Made by a program: the position numbers and the translations under genes. DNA of 64,000 nt, taken from Antedon mediterranea (taxonomy: Eukaryota > Echinodermata > Crinoidea > Comatulida > Antedonidae). The number at the start of each line of letters is the position of its first letter. The first letter of the stretch is position 1. The notes beneath the pieces were generated by a model, which was not told the origin of the DNA, did no database searches, and saw nothing but the letters and a program-made list of their open reading frames with translations. Positions 1 through 11,810 of this stretch are shown here, one piece after another. The stretch spans positions 6,269,001 to 6,333,000 of the forward strand of contig NC_092673.1 in assembly GCF_964355755.1 (NCBI RefSeq), written 5' to 3'.

Positions 1-83
1 GAATCACATTCACATTGGCTAATTAGTGACATCTATTTGTATTAAACCAGTGAAGAGAATCACTCTTCCCTGGGGTTACAAAA

Positions 84-408
84 GTTGTGTCTGAATGGTC
101 AATGGTGGTGTCTGAAATGGTCATTGACCCGGTCAATGTTTGTGTCTTAAAAAGTCAATGGTTGAGTATCTGAATAGTAAATGGTTGTGTTTGAAATGGT
201 CAATGGTTGTGTCTAAATAGTAAATGGTTCTGTTTGAAATGGTAAATGGTTGTGTCTGAATGGTCAATGGTTGTGTCTGAATGGTCAATGTTTGTGTCTA
301 AAATGGTCAATGGTTGTTTCTGAAAGTGTCAGCGGTAGTGTCTGAAATGGTCAGAAAATAATATTGTGTCCGAAAGGGTCAGCTGTTGTGCCCACCAGGT
401 CAGTTGTA
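84..408. repeat. Minisatellite, unit of about 20 bp
   Basis: Head-to-tail degenerate copies of a unit close to GGTCAATGGTTGTGTCTGAA, with variants in which 'tcaatgg' becomes 'taaatgg' and 2-bp length changes (tctgaa or tctgaaat). About 15 copies are visible. No reading frame persists through it. Confidence 0.85.
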
Positions 409-880
409 CAGTTATTGTGAAGAAACATTCTTGATCACTTTTAATTACAACTGATTACATCGCATTGCAATGGTACAGTCCAAGTACCTACGTTTTAATG
501 TGGAAATGATTATAAACACATAACATTCAGCTATAATAATCAATTGAAATGATCAAATTATGCTTAAATCAAATAACTAAAATTACAGTAATCAAAATCT
601 AAGGCAGCATATTGCATAAGCAATTTGAAAACTGATTGTACATAATGATATTTTTAACTTCATTTATATTTTACATTATATCTCTCCACACATCACAACG
701 AAAGAGAAAAAAAAATAAAATTAAATGATAAATGCTTTGCTAACTTTTTATAATTTACAGTGATAAATTATTGCTGTCTTTCTCTCTGCACATCAAGTTA
801 GAAACATAAGTAGCTATACTTAAACCTTAAATGATTGATGTGAAATGCCCACATGTATAGCAACACAGTACAATACCCAC
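409..880. other. AT-rich DNA without recognised feature
   Basis: No convincing frame on either strand, no inverted ends, no RNA-like fold noticed. Confidence 0.5.
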
Positions 881-883
881 TAA

Positions 884-1968
884 GGCCCTGTTCAGACCCA
901 TGGCGTTAGACCGTTTTAGCGTACGACGCTAAAAGAATGTGTGTCTGAACAGTTGGGGATTAGCGTACAACGCGTCGTACAACGGTTGTAGCGTTGTAGT
1001 GGAAAACGGTTGATAGTACCGTTTTAGCGTACGACGCTACTGTAAGTCAACGTTGTATCCAATCAGAACGTTTCCTGTTATGACGCGAAACAAGGTTTGA
1101 CCTAGGCTGACATCTTGTATCGTCAATGTGTGAGATGGATTTCAATAACAAAAAGGCCAGAATAAATAAGGCCTAACTACACTACAAATACAACTATTAC
1201 AAAGGCTACAAACTATTATCATTTGATTACCATTATATTTTCTAACAAATGACATAAATACATGCACCTTGTATTTAAACATAGGGACTACGATCCCATC
1301 CGCTTTTAGGCCTAGCTAGGCCTAGAGCCATTTATTACGCATTTCATTCAAGCTAAAAACTAGCGTGGGACATCAAGTCACTCATTCATACAAGGCAGAC
1401 TAGACTGGACAAGTTTAATGCTGAAAACCCCCTAACTCCTAAAAAAATCAGTAAACAAACAAGGGGAGCTGTGTCCCTTTTATTAGCAAGTTAAGGGTTA
1501 TTTTCAACCGACTGGACCAAAGAATATATATATCTTTGACTGGACTGGATAGACTAATCACAATCATATTTTTCTTCATCATTACGATACGAGGCCTGCT
1601 TTATTTTCGTAACGCAAGAGCCTGGGGAGAATGTTTTTAACTACAAAATAAAAACAATAGAAACAGAAATTTGGCTTTACTATATTTTTCTTAAATAAAT
1701 GCTGAGGTATGTTTTATTTACGGCAAATTTTGTCATAATTGTAGGGCTGAGATCTAGGCCTATATACAGTGGAAATAATGATGAAAACACGTGGGGAAAA
1801 GCACATGAATATGCAACTAGAAACAACCTGGATGACGTACTTCCGTTGTAACGATAATCGTACGCTATGGGTCTGAACACCTCGTTTTTTTCTCTGCGGT
1901 TTGTAACGTGACCTTGATAGTAACGTTGTACGCTAAAACGGTCTAACGCCATGGGTCTGAACAGGGCC
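884..1968 (+). mobile_element. Harbinger-like MITE, family 1, copy A
   Basis: About 1.09 kb bounded by inverted ends starting GGCCCTGTTCAGACCC and flanked on both sides by TAA (881-883 and 1969-1971), a 3-bp target duplication of the type made by PIF/Harbinger elements. The subterminal 150 bp at each end are packed with near-palindromic motifs built on TTAGCGTACGACGCTAA and AACGGTTGTAGCG. No transposase is recognisable; the open frame near the right end is not similar to anything I know. A second copy lies inverted at 10607-11687. Superfamily assignment rests on the target duplication and end sequence only. Confidence 0.8.
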
Positions 1969-1971
1969 TAA

Positions 1972-2704
1972 GCTATGATATATACATGAATTTCCTATAT
2001 CATCACATTTGAAAACCCTTCAAGCAATAACGTATAATATAAATCTTAAAGCATGCTTTGAATTTGACCTAATTTTTTTTCTAGAAACGACGAAAAAATA
2101 AGAAATCAATTTTAAAAAGAAGTAGGACTGAAATGTTAATAACTGTTTTATATTTGGTTAATATTTTATTGCAACTTTTTTTTGTATTCAAATGATAAAT
2201 CATGACTGTATATCGCTAGCAGCCACATAAATTGTGTGCGTGTTGATTTTTTAACATAAATTGCCGTACTAGAGTAACATTTTGCTCATGAATTTCTACT
2301 CATATAGTAGATATACTATTACTAAATTAGATATTTCCAGTTAAAAGATAGTATAAAATAAGAATACTTTTCTTTTTTTTGCTGCTTTTTTAATTGTTTA
2401 AAGGAAATTCATGCGAGTTGTGTGGAGAAAGAAGTTGAGAGGGGTAAAGAACAAGCCTATTTTGATCTGGGCCTCAGAGTAATGGTTCTTTGATAAAGAC
2501 ACAATGTTTGTAGATAGGCATTTGATCTTTTTATTGGTAAATACACAGAAATGTACTGTAAACATAGGGTTAACTCCTCTTGAATAACCACTCCACACAA
2601 AAGGGAAGACTAAAGTGGTGGCCGGATTGAATGGTGGCCTGAGTTTAGTGGTGGTCAAAGTGAGTGGTGGCCGAAGTGACAAAAAAAAGTTTGAAGAATT
2701 TTAA
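1972..2704. other. AT-rich DNA without recognised feature
   Basis: Nothing assigned. The part from about 2400 to 2690 is less AT-rich and contains repeated 'gtggtggcc' words, possibly an old transposon fragment. Confidence 0.4.
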
Positions 2705-2708
2705 TTAC

Positions 2709-3350
2709 GGGTCATTCCATCTCAGTTCACCCAAAAAAAAATGGAATTTTAAACCCTACCTCTTCCAATTTTGATGAAATTTGGTATAGGGGTGATTCAT
2801 AACAATTAAAGCCAAAATTTCAAATTTTAACTTTATCGGACCAAAAATACACTAAAAGGAAGAGGTATGTCAACTTCAAATTGTAATTTCATGGAAACAA
2901 AGAAAAAAAACCCTCCAATTTTTTTATATGTTGTAGTTGACACATAGGGCTACATTTTTCGTGATAGTCACCAACAAATCGGGCGTGTTCCACGGGGTCA
3001 ATTTCAAGGTCAAAATATATGTCAAAGTTTTATTCAACTTAAAATTAACATAAAACACACACAATTAGTATATTTAGATTCCTTTTATGGTCTCCCCTTT
3101 ACAAAAATGCCTTTGCTTTTAAAATCGAACCTATAGTTCCCGAGATACAGCTCTTTGAAACGTGGCGGACGCGCCCTTTTTTGCGTAAAAACCGAAAATT
3201 GAAATTGCGATATCTCGAAAACCGTTGGTCCGATAAAGTTAAAATTTGAAATTTTGGCTTTAATTGCTATGAATCACCCATATACCAAATTTCATCAAAA
3301 TTGGAAGAGGTAGGGTTTAACTCATTGGGTGATCTGAGATGGAATGACCC
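2709..3350. mobile_element. Non-autonomous DNA transposon with long inverted repeats
   Basis: The 642-bp segment begins GGGTCATTCCATCTCAG and ends with its complement. The arms remain complementary for about 130-150 bp (roughly 2709-2845 with 3215-3350), interrupted by small mismatches. Both sides carry TTAC (2705-2708 and 3351-3354), a 4-bp target duplication. No transposase is present. A 4-bp duplication excludes Tc1/mariner and Harbinger; I cannot name the superfamily. Confidence 0.8.
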
Positions 3351-3354
3351 TTAC

Positions 3355-4384
3355 ATGGTACGGTATGTATTGATGATCAAACACTCTCAACTCAATCAAA
3401 TTTTAATCAATATATAAATAATAACATCTGGAATAAAAATAGGGCAGTTGGCAGTGCAGATTTACAATGAAGGAGTGGTCTCTTAATTACATTCCAAACA
3501 TGAATTTCAAATTTAATATAAGTGATTGACAATTGATGCTCAATGGTATGGAAAGAATTATGATAGTGGTATGTTGGGATTTTCCACTAGCCAGTCCCAA
3601 TGCCAGGTAAGATACAGTATAGGTGTATTAGAACTTCATTATATTGTTCTCTCAATTTGGAAAGAAGGGCCAATGTCAGTTTATCCGTATAAGGTAGGCA
3701 CGAAATAGATTTTCTTTAAAGACACTAATTTTTGTTTAAACCAATTTTGGTTGACCGGATAATTTTAATATTTAATATATAATTGCCTGTCACTCATAAT
3801 TTTGTTTTTAAATGTTATTAGAAATAAATAATTATCTAATCTATAATATGAATAATTCAAATGTTATAATTATGAGTTAAAAATACATCGTTCAAAAGTC
3901 GAGTTTGACCTCAAAATGACTTTCAGATTAAGCGCTTTTGAACCAGCTTCTGTTCAGACGAAATAACGGGTAAATAATTTATCATGGATATTAATAGTAC
4001 CATCTATATATTTCTATCCCATTTCAACACAGTTTGTAAAATAAATTAGTGTTAAAAATGAAAATTAGAACTGGCATTATTTATTTATTTTAAACTTCCT
4101 GTGATTTTGGTCAAATTTTGTTTACTTTTTAGCTAAGCTTTTCAACCTAATGCCTATAGTATGCTTCCTTCAGCCCACACAATTACCATTATTTCAACAA
4201 TGAAAACTTTATTATGTAAACCTTGGTTTTCATTTTTAATTGTTATATATGTATTGCATTTAGTGAAATAAAATGAAGCACGTACATTGCCCACCTCGCA
4301 CAAAGACATGTTGTCAGTCAATGATGGTTGCCACTACCTGTACTTAATAATGAGAAATGTATTAAGCAAGACAAGAGAAAAAGT
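3355..4384. other. AT-rich DNA; one short DIRS-end-like fragment
   Basis: Only the word 'tttatccgtataaggtagg' near 3680-3700 is notable: it resembles the inner part of the DIRS terminal repeat of this window. No gene seen. Confidence 0.4.
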
Positions 4385-4538
4385 AGAATCCCTTCTTTGG
4401 GACAAGCCTCTTTGGGGGACAGCCTCAGTGAGGGGAAACATACACCAACTACAACCAGCCGCTGTTTATGGACATCCCTATTAAAGGGACACTTTGTCTA
4501 AAAGGTAACCCCAATAAATAAACGGGTTCTACTGCATT
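4385..4538 (-). mobile_element. Tc1/mariner-type MITE end (CAGTAGAACCC)
   Basis: Read on the minus strand, it starts CAGTAGAACCCG and continues with paired 'gggacac...gtgtccc' words typical of short Tc1/mariner or pogo-like MITEs. Related ends occur at about 6980-7113 and 8520-8599. The flanking dinucleotide is CA here rather than TA. The other end is not delimited. Confidence 0.4.
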
Positions 4539-5173
4539 ATTTCAATGGATACTGCACATTATAAATCCTTACATTATTATTATTTTTCATACTTCAGCCA
4601 AAACACGCCCAGTGGCTATTATTGGTTAACTGAACTATCTTCTAAAGTACAGTGTAATGCGACAAAGTACTTTGAAATCGCCACTAGATATTAAATGGTG
4701 CATAACATTACATCCATTTAGAATACGCTATCAATTAAGTTCAAACGGCAGCAGGTTTGTCGATGGTCATTATTTATGTTCAAACAATTACTAACTTACA
4801 GAATACAAAGTCTAAGCCGAATCCCTGAGGACATTTTGGTGTTTTCAACCAGTATGTAATCTATTTTTATCAATCGTTCACGAATAACATTCTATCATAG
4901 TGACAACATAATATCCAACCACTTATTCTCAAAGAAATTAGGTAATATTATATATCTAACATAAATATATAAATTAACAGGCGCGGAACAAATTCTAAAG
5001 CACCTGGTTTAGAATTTCTTTCTAACATAAATATATATTTATTACGATATGGAAATATAATTTGTACTGACGTGGACAGTCATAAATAAAAAAACGTTTT
5101 TTATTGTAATTTTTGTTTATGACTGTTCATCTTATATTTTTCAAGGCCTAACTGGTGTAATACTGTAGATGTA

Positions 5174-5510
5174 AAAATGAATACACAAACCAGAAATGGT
5201 GCTGGTTCTATAAGTGCTGCTTACCTGGATAAACCAGACAATAGCCCTTTTCCACAAAGTGCGAAACAATTACGAAAAGAAGAATTTTACCGAAATTCAC
5301 TTCATAAGAATGGTACAGTCCGCTCTTGTGGGACCACTCCCACGTGTTACCGTGATCATTTCTTTTCGTACTGTCACGAAGACAAGTCACAGAGTTTTGA
5401 GAACGTTCTATATGTCACAAACAAGAGAAGAAAATCGACCTTGAGAAGCTAGCCGAGGCTAAGTTGATCTTATATTGTATAATAGATACGTTGAAAAACG
5501 AAAATGAAAA
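5174..5510 (+). mobile_element. Decayed DIRS 5' terminus (ITR plus 5' leader)
   Basis: From 'cacaaaccagaaatggtg' onward this is a diverged copy of the terminal repeat of the intact DIRS at 47849-53293, in the same order as the complement of 53293 down to about 53000. It shares 'cttacctggataaac', 'gaaacaattacgaaaagaag' and 'gtgggaccactcccacgt', then runs past the repeat into the leader ('ctagccgaggctaagtt'). The coding part is absent. Open frames through it are fortuitous. Confidence 0.7.
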
Positions 5511-6979
5511 TGTTGTTTTCTGTTCATTTGATGCATAGAATCTATGTGAAATAAGTTTATAGGTCCATATTTCCAATAAAAAATACAACACAATGTTAAT
5601 TTCAGTACTACATATTTTAAATAATTATATTTTATAATTTTAACAATTGAGTAGTGATTGGGAAATTTAATGTTGAGTATTGTTTTTCTGTTGAGTATTT
5701 CAAATGTGTTAGTATAGCAATCAGCAAGCTTGAGCTGATTAACCATTTAAATTTAAAAAAAAAGTACTTTTAACTATAAAGTTATAAATGGTTACTCATC
5801 AAGTACGCCAAGTGTAAATACTGTGTCATTAGTTTCTTTAAATACATTGTTCTCATACATGATACAGTAGAGTATGTCAACCAAATTGACATTTAAGACT
5901 GGATATTGGCTGGCTAGATAACTTCAGCAGTACATGCCAGAGAGCATGCTTTAGGCAATTATTTTATACTTAATTTGTACTGACTGGCGCTACACTATAC
6001 TGAATTTGAAGAAATACAAGCGCAAGAATAAAAATCTCAACACTCAGTTTTTGTGACATTATATCAGATGGCAACGATTCATGCCTTTGTCACATTCACA
6101 CATAAGGTTATCAACTAAAAGTTGAAGGTGACAAGTCAAGAAAAGAACAATGACATTAAAATCTAATATATCAATCATAACCATATGATATTAATAAAAT
6201 CAATCATCATCACAATAATTAACTCTTTTAATCAGTAAGGTATCAATGGCACATTTTCAGTAATATTGTAAACATATGATGATAATATGATCAATCATCA
6301 TCATTATTTATTCTTTATTGATTTGCTCTGGGGATTAGATTAAGAAAATGATCAATACTCACTAGCTAATAATATCTAAAGATGTTTTTTTCTTCTATTG
6401 TTGGCCTTCAAAATACTGACATGGTATAGATTACTTGAGAGCAATTGCTTTATGCATCATGGAATGAACTGTTTATTGGTTGGTTTGATCAGGGAGTTGT
6501 ACAACTCCCTGGTTTGGTGGGTATAACAAATTGATGGCATTTTCAATTTCATAATGCCTATGGAATTTAACTGACAGAGTGTAACATATGAAGAAGAAGG
6601 CTCACAGACCTTAATGTCAGTACTGATAGCCCCCTCAATGACACCAAATTCAAAGGTTTGGATAGACCAATTGCAATGTAGTCATGATGATACTGTAGAT
6701 ATAGTAAAATATACTCTCTACACTGTACGTATGTTGGCAGGCATCTGTCATGAACGACAAATGTCAATAGGCAATCATCTTAATATTTGTTTACTGCATG
6801 GAGCAATTAGAGAGATTGTTTCTGGATTTGAGATTGGACTATTCTCAGTGATGAAACATTGCTTTTATTTGTCATTATACAGTAGGTTTGCTGAGCAGGG
6901 CCGTACCAACAGTATAGTTGAAGGTTTCAACCTGACCACCTTTTGCAGCTTGAACAGAGATTGTTCCCTTTTCTTGGGT
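5511..6979. other. AT-rich DNA without recognised gene
   Basis: Simple AT-rich sequence with several TACTGTA or TACAGTA heptamers. A 175-codon open frame begins at 6614 but shows no domain and runs into the transposon end that follows. Confidence 0.4.
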
Positions 6980-7113
6980 AAACCACACCACTTTCCTGTG
7001 GCTACATCACTGCTGAGAGAACACATCTTTAAGACACCACTATTCAGGGGCAATCTTATGGGGACACTATTTGTTAGGAACCTAAATGTGTCCTATAATA
7101 GGGTTTCTACTAC
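6980..7113 (-). mobile_element. Tc1/mariner-type MITE end
   Basis: On the minus strand it begins CAGTAGTAGAAACCC and carries the same 'tgtcctataataggg' and 'gtgtcccc' words as the fragments near 4.5 and 8.55 kb. Flanked by TA at 7114-7115. Outer limit uncertain. Confidence 0.35.
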
Positions 7114-7115
7114 TG

Positions 7116-8083
7116 TAAGTAGGTTAAAAAATATTATGTAATATACATTTCGGAACCTGAGCTGCACTGACGAGATCTAATAAGATGGAAACAGTACTGT
7201 CTGCAGATTATATATATATATATGCTTTTATTAGTTGCTTTGTGAAAAATATGCATACAGTATTTCTTTGTTCAGATGCTTACAATAAGCTTTAAGCTGG
7301 GTGAACTGATGAACTTTGGCATTTGACCACCAACACTGACCTAACATCACAATGTTGGCCAGTATACATACACTTACATACAATGCCAGAATTCAAAAAA
7401 ATTATAAAGCAATGGACAAAGAAAAAAATTATAAAGCGGACAAACAGAAACTACAAAAATTATTATTATTATTCTTTAAAAGATTAATATTATTTGTCGT
7501 TAAGCTCAATATCTTCCACTTGACCTAAAACCTCAGGTCATCCATCATATAGCACTTGGCTGATTATTATAGTTAAAAGCATTGAAATAATATTGAAAAC
7601 AGAACCAGAAACAGTTGGAAAAAAAATGAAGCCATATGGTAGAAAGAGAGATTAGGGACATACTGTACAAACATATTTATTTTCATACTGGACTTTTGAA
7701 AGTTAAACCAACCAGTTGGTTAGTTTTTTTTTTTTTTAGTTCATTCCAATGCGAACAGCTTCGAAATGTTCTAATTTTCCAAGTCTAAGATAGTTAAATA
7801 TAACTACTGCCCGGTAAAGCCTGTTTTTCTCTTCTTATTTGCGCAAATCAAAAGTTTTGATCTATGTAATGTGTATTCATATTTTCATCTATTACTTATG
7901 ACGCAACCAATAAGAACTCACGAATGTTAGATTTGCGTCAATATATTCGACTAGGGGATAGAACGAACGAATAAACATTTTTCTAACAAACTGAAGTGAC
8001 ACAAATCGAGATGAACAAGATTAAATTTGATTGGTTGGAGGTCAAAATCAAAAAGTTTGGTACCTTCCAATAATATTTTCCTA
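7116..8083. other. AT-rich DNA without recognised gene
   Basis: Contains a (TA)n run near 7208-7220 and a T-run near 7727-7738; no gene or fold identified. Confidence 0.4.
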
Positions 8084-8136
8084 GTTCAGACCTATGGAGT
8101 TGTACACCACATAACTTTGTAGTGTGAACAGACCCT
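8084..8136. mobile_element. Short remnant resembling MITE family 1 ends
   Basis: 'ttcagacctatggag' and, 30 bp on, 'gtgaacagacccttaa' look like the two ends of the family at 884-1968 brought together by an internal deletion. Very short, so uncertain. Confidence 0.25.
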
Positions 8137-8519
8137 TAATCTGTTTTTCAATAATTATATCAATTATATCCATAAGCATGCATGCATACAACATTCAATT
8201 ATGGTGTAATTATTATCTTCTCATCCATCTTCAAGTATCAATAAGTAGATAATCTATCATTCAATTATAATTGCCAGTCATATCAAATACATGTTGTCTT
8301 TTAAAAATTAATAAACAATAATCTTTAAAGATGAATTAGTTAATTACAGTATCTCCATTATTGAAGTAAAAAACATGCACTACAGTAGAAGAAATTTAGT
8401 GTTATTATTTTTAAGGACACTAAAGGAAAATAATGCCCTAAAGTCGTCGTTAGAAGAGGAAGCGCATAAAATCATCAGAAGAACTGTTAAACAATACTGA
8501 CCATCTAACAGCAGAACCT

Positions 8520-8599
8520 ATCCTTTGGAACTCTATTCAGAACACAAATTAGGGGGACATTTTGAGTCCTAAATGTGCCCCCAATAGGGGTTCTACTGC
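8520..8599 (-). mobile_element. Tc1/mariner-type MITE end
   Basis: Minus-strand start CAGTAGAACCCCTATTGG followed by 'gggggcacatttagg' and 'tgtcccccta'. Same family as 4385-4538. Flanking dinucleotide CA. Confidence 0.4.
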
Positions 8600-8604
8600 A
8601 CCTT

Positions 8605-10089
8605 CAACATATTGACTGTTTAATAATAATGTAATAGTAATCCTCTTATTTTGTATGATAAAAGGAATTTCGTATACAGTATATACTGTATTGCTATTAC
8701 ATGTAATATTTCCCCAGTGTATGCCTGTATTTTTTAAATGAATACATACCATTATTGTGATCTGTGTTGCGCTATTGGCTTCCCACAATTTACCCTACCA
8801 CAGTACCATACAGTACATATTTTTTTTAAAGCTCAGGTACAACAGGCATGAATTTTAAATATACAGTAATATCTGGTTAATTGTACATAAATCAAATATT
8901 TGTACCAGAAATCAAGACGAAAAAACATGAATTTCCCTTAATATGGTCAAATACAAAATTTGGCAAAATTCTGCCATAAAAACCAGGAAGACTTTTTTTC
9001 AATAGTTAATAGGTAGTTTAATCTAATGTAATAACATGTCTGGTGACTCCCTAATAGGTGAAAAAAGATGGTGGATATACGGTGGATAATTTTTGCTATA
9101 GCATGAAAATAAAAATCTGAAGTTGAATAAAAATACCAGAAATGTAAAATTCAAGTTATATTTATACCTATATATAGTCATCTGATAACATTTTTTACAA
9201 CACCGTTTATTTTTCATAGCTTTTTAAAATGCCTCTCTAATTACAACATTTGTGTACAAAAGAATAGAGATTTTACTGTGTAATTTGAAGAAAGTGCTTA
9301 TTTTCAACAAGCTCGTGTAACACAAAAAAAATCCCAAAAATTATGAAACATAGGGGAAACTATAGATTGATAATTATTGGAATGTATGATCAATAGAAAT
9401 TTTTTGCCCGCACCTGGCCTTTATAAGAAAAGTACCTTACATATGTTTGTTAGAGAGGGAGTACACCAATATACTCTTCTCATACTGTAGTAATCTGTCA
9501 ACATTTATTAAGTTGGTGTGAGGTTAATCTCTTAAGGTGTTGCCATCGTTATAATGACGAGCAATTACTTAAATTGAGATTTAAGCCCGCTAATATAATC
9601 TACTGCTTTAATAGGAATGCAATAGAAATGAACGCCAAACCCAACTTTACATGTATAATAATTATAATGTATAGTTGTGAAATTTAGAAATAAAATAATG
9701 AATTTTGTGAATGGAAGTATTAGAGGAATTATAAATTAATCAATTTAATGAACTAAAGTTGGGGACTCGCCTAGATTGAGTGGAAAAGACTTGGAAGGAT
9801 TTGATACTGTACTGTAGGTGTGGCGATCTGGTCTTGGCTCTGTAGGGGACCCAATTAAAATTGTTATCAGTTTTCGTGTTAACCTTAAGAAAACGATAAT
9901 AAATATCTTTCAGTACATCCTATTTTTTAGGTCAATTATCTGCTAATTATTTTTGTTCATATGGGCTAATTCATAAGTTGGGTTGGGCTAATAAAACTGC
10001 AACGTTACCATTTTTCTTGACCAGAGACAAATCATATGAATAAAAGTATTTTCGTAGTTTAATAGTAAATGCAGGGATTATAAGAATTC
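8605..10089. other. AT-rich DNA rich in TACWGTA heptamers
   Basis: No gene. Several TACTGTA or TACAGTA copies, including a two-step ladder near 9807-9818. Confidence 0.4.
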
Positions 10090-10570
10090 TTAGAACTAAC
10101 ACCAAGGATGCTTTTTTATTCAATGATTTACCAATCAATGCTCTTTGGACAATACTGTATACAAATCACTCATTGAACCAGTATTAAGTTATTGTAACAT
10201 AATATGGTGTAGTACATTTCCAAGTTATCTAGATGAGTTATTTAAACTCCAGAAAAGGGCATTATAAGCTATAACATTGGTGACATGGTCAAAGTTTAAT
10301 GATTCAATGACTGAATGTTTCTATAAATTTAAACTTCTTAAAATTGCGGATATCAATAAGTACCAAATTGGGCTTTTCATGTACAACGTTATTACTAATC
10401 AGGACGTGCGTTTTTCATCAATGGTTCTTGCCATAATCATAATACAAGATCTAAGGACCCAAATTGTGGAATGACTTGAATAACGAACTACAAAGTACCA
10501 ACTCATTAAATATATTTAAATCATTGTTTAAAGAACATTTATTATCATTTTACAAATAATTTAAAAATAA
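10090..10570 (+). pseudogene. 5'-truncated CR1-like LINE: reverse transcriptase C-terminus
   Basis: Broken frames encode the stretch downstream of the RT core of CR1/Jockey-type LINEs: a segment reading YKSLIEPVLSYCNIIW (about 10157-10205), then LQKRA, then a C-terminal part ending LWNDLNNEL and FKEHLLSFYK just before 10560. The same region of the LINE at the right end of the window reads YNSLILPHLLYCNIIW, so the two are related but not the same copy. In-frame stops and frameshifts show decay. Its 3' untranslated part continues at 11688-11810 and 12649-12692 after two MITE insertions. Confidence 0.75.
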
Positions 10571-10606
10571 TACTTGTTGCAGGATCTAGCTTTTATTATT
10601 ATTTAA

Positions 10607-11687
10607 GGCCCTGTTCAGACCCATGGCGTTAGACCGTTTTAGCGTACAACGTTACTAGCAAGGTCACGTTACAAACCGCAGAGAAAAAAACGAGGTGTTC
10701 AGACCCATAGCGTACGATTATCGTTACAACGGAAGTACGTCATTCAGGTTGTTTCTAGTTGCATATTCATGTGCTCTTACCCACGTGTTTTCATCATTAT
10801 TTCCACTGTGTATAGGCCTAGATCTCAGCCCTACAATTATGACAAAATTTGCCGTAAATAAAACAACATACCTCAGCATTTATTTAATAAAAATATAGTA
10901 AAGCCAAATTTCTGTTTCTATTGTTTTTATTTTGTATTAAAAAACATTTTCCCCAGGTTCTTGTGTTACGAAAATAAAGCAGGCCTCCTAATAATGATGA
11001 AGAAATTGATTGTGATTAGTCTATCCAGTCCAGTCAAAGATATATATTCTTTGTTCCAGTAGGTTTTAAATAACCCTTAACTTGCTAATAAAAGGGACAC
11101 AGCTCCCCCTTGTTTGTTTACTGGTTTTTTTAGGAGTTAGGGGGTTTTCAGCATTAAACTTGTCCAGTCTAGTCTGCCTTGTATATGAATGAGTGACTTG
11201 ATGTTCCACGCTAGTTTTTAGCTTGAATGAAATGCGTGAATGACTCTAGGCCTAGCTAGGCCTAAAAGCGGATGGGATCGTAGTCCCTATGTTTAAATAC
11301 AAGGTGCATGTATTTATGTCATTTGTTAGAAAATATAATGGTAATCAGTTGATAGTAATTTGTAGCCTTTGTAACAGTTGTATTTGTAGTGTAGTTAGGC
11401 CTTATTTATTCTGGCCTTTTTGTTATTGAAATCCATCTCACACATTGACGATACAAGATGTCAGCCTAGGTCAAACCTTGTATCGCGTCATAACAGGAAA
11501 CGTTCTGATTGGATACAACGTTGACTTACAGTAGCGTCGTACGCTAAAACGGTACTATCAACCGTTTTCCACTACAACGCTACAACCGTTGTACGACGCG
11601 TTGTACGCTAATCCCCAACTGTTCAGACACACATTCTTTTAGCGTCGTACGCTAAAACGGTCTAACGCCATGGGTCTGAACAGGGCC
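10607..11687 (-). mobile_element. Harbinger-like MITE, family 1, copy B (inverted)
   Basis: About 1.08 kb, same ends and nearly the same interior as 884-1968 but in reverse orientation. TAA precedes it at 10604-10606; the right flank reads AAA, so one copy of the target duplication appears mutated. It sits in the 3' part of the LINE fragment. Confidence 0.8.
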
Positions 11688-11810
11688 AAAGTATAGTTTA
11701 TAGGCTAGTTAGGGATGTAGGAGGACACAACTTATCAAGCTCTTTTGAGTTTTTATGTGTTTCCTTTTCATCTTATTATTATGCATTCTTATATTGTTGT
11801 ATTTCACAAT
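11688..11810 (+). mobile_element. LINE 3' untranslated segment between two MITEs
   Basis: AT-rich LINE tail sequence isolated between the MITE ending at 11687 and the one starting at 11811. It continues at 12649. Inferred from position and from the T-rich LINE-like composition. Confidence 0.45.

Noticed and set aside
1680-1952. Frame conserved between 1680-1952 and 10695-10898
   Set aside because: Conservation is due to the two MITE copies; the amino-acid sequence shows no known domain and the copies differ by frame-preserving and other changes without clear constraint.
6614-7141. 175-codon plus-strand frame
   Set aside because: No domain, no exon signals, and its last third lies in a transposon end.
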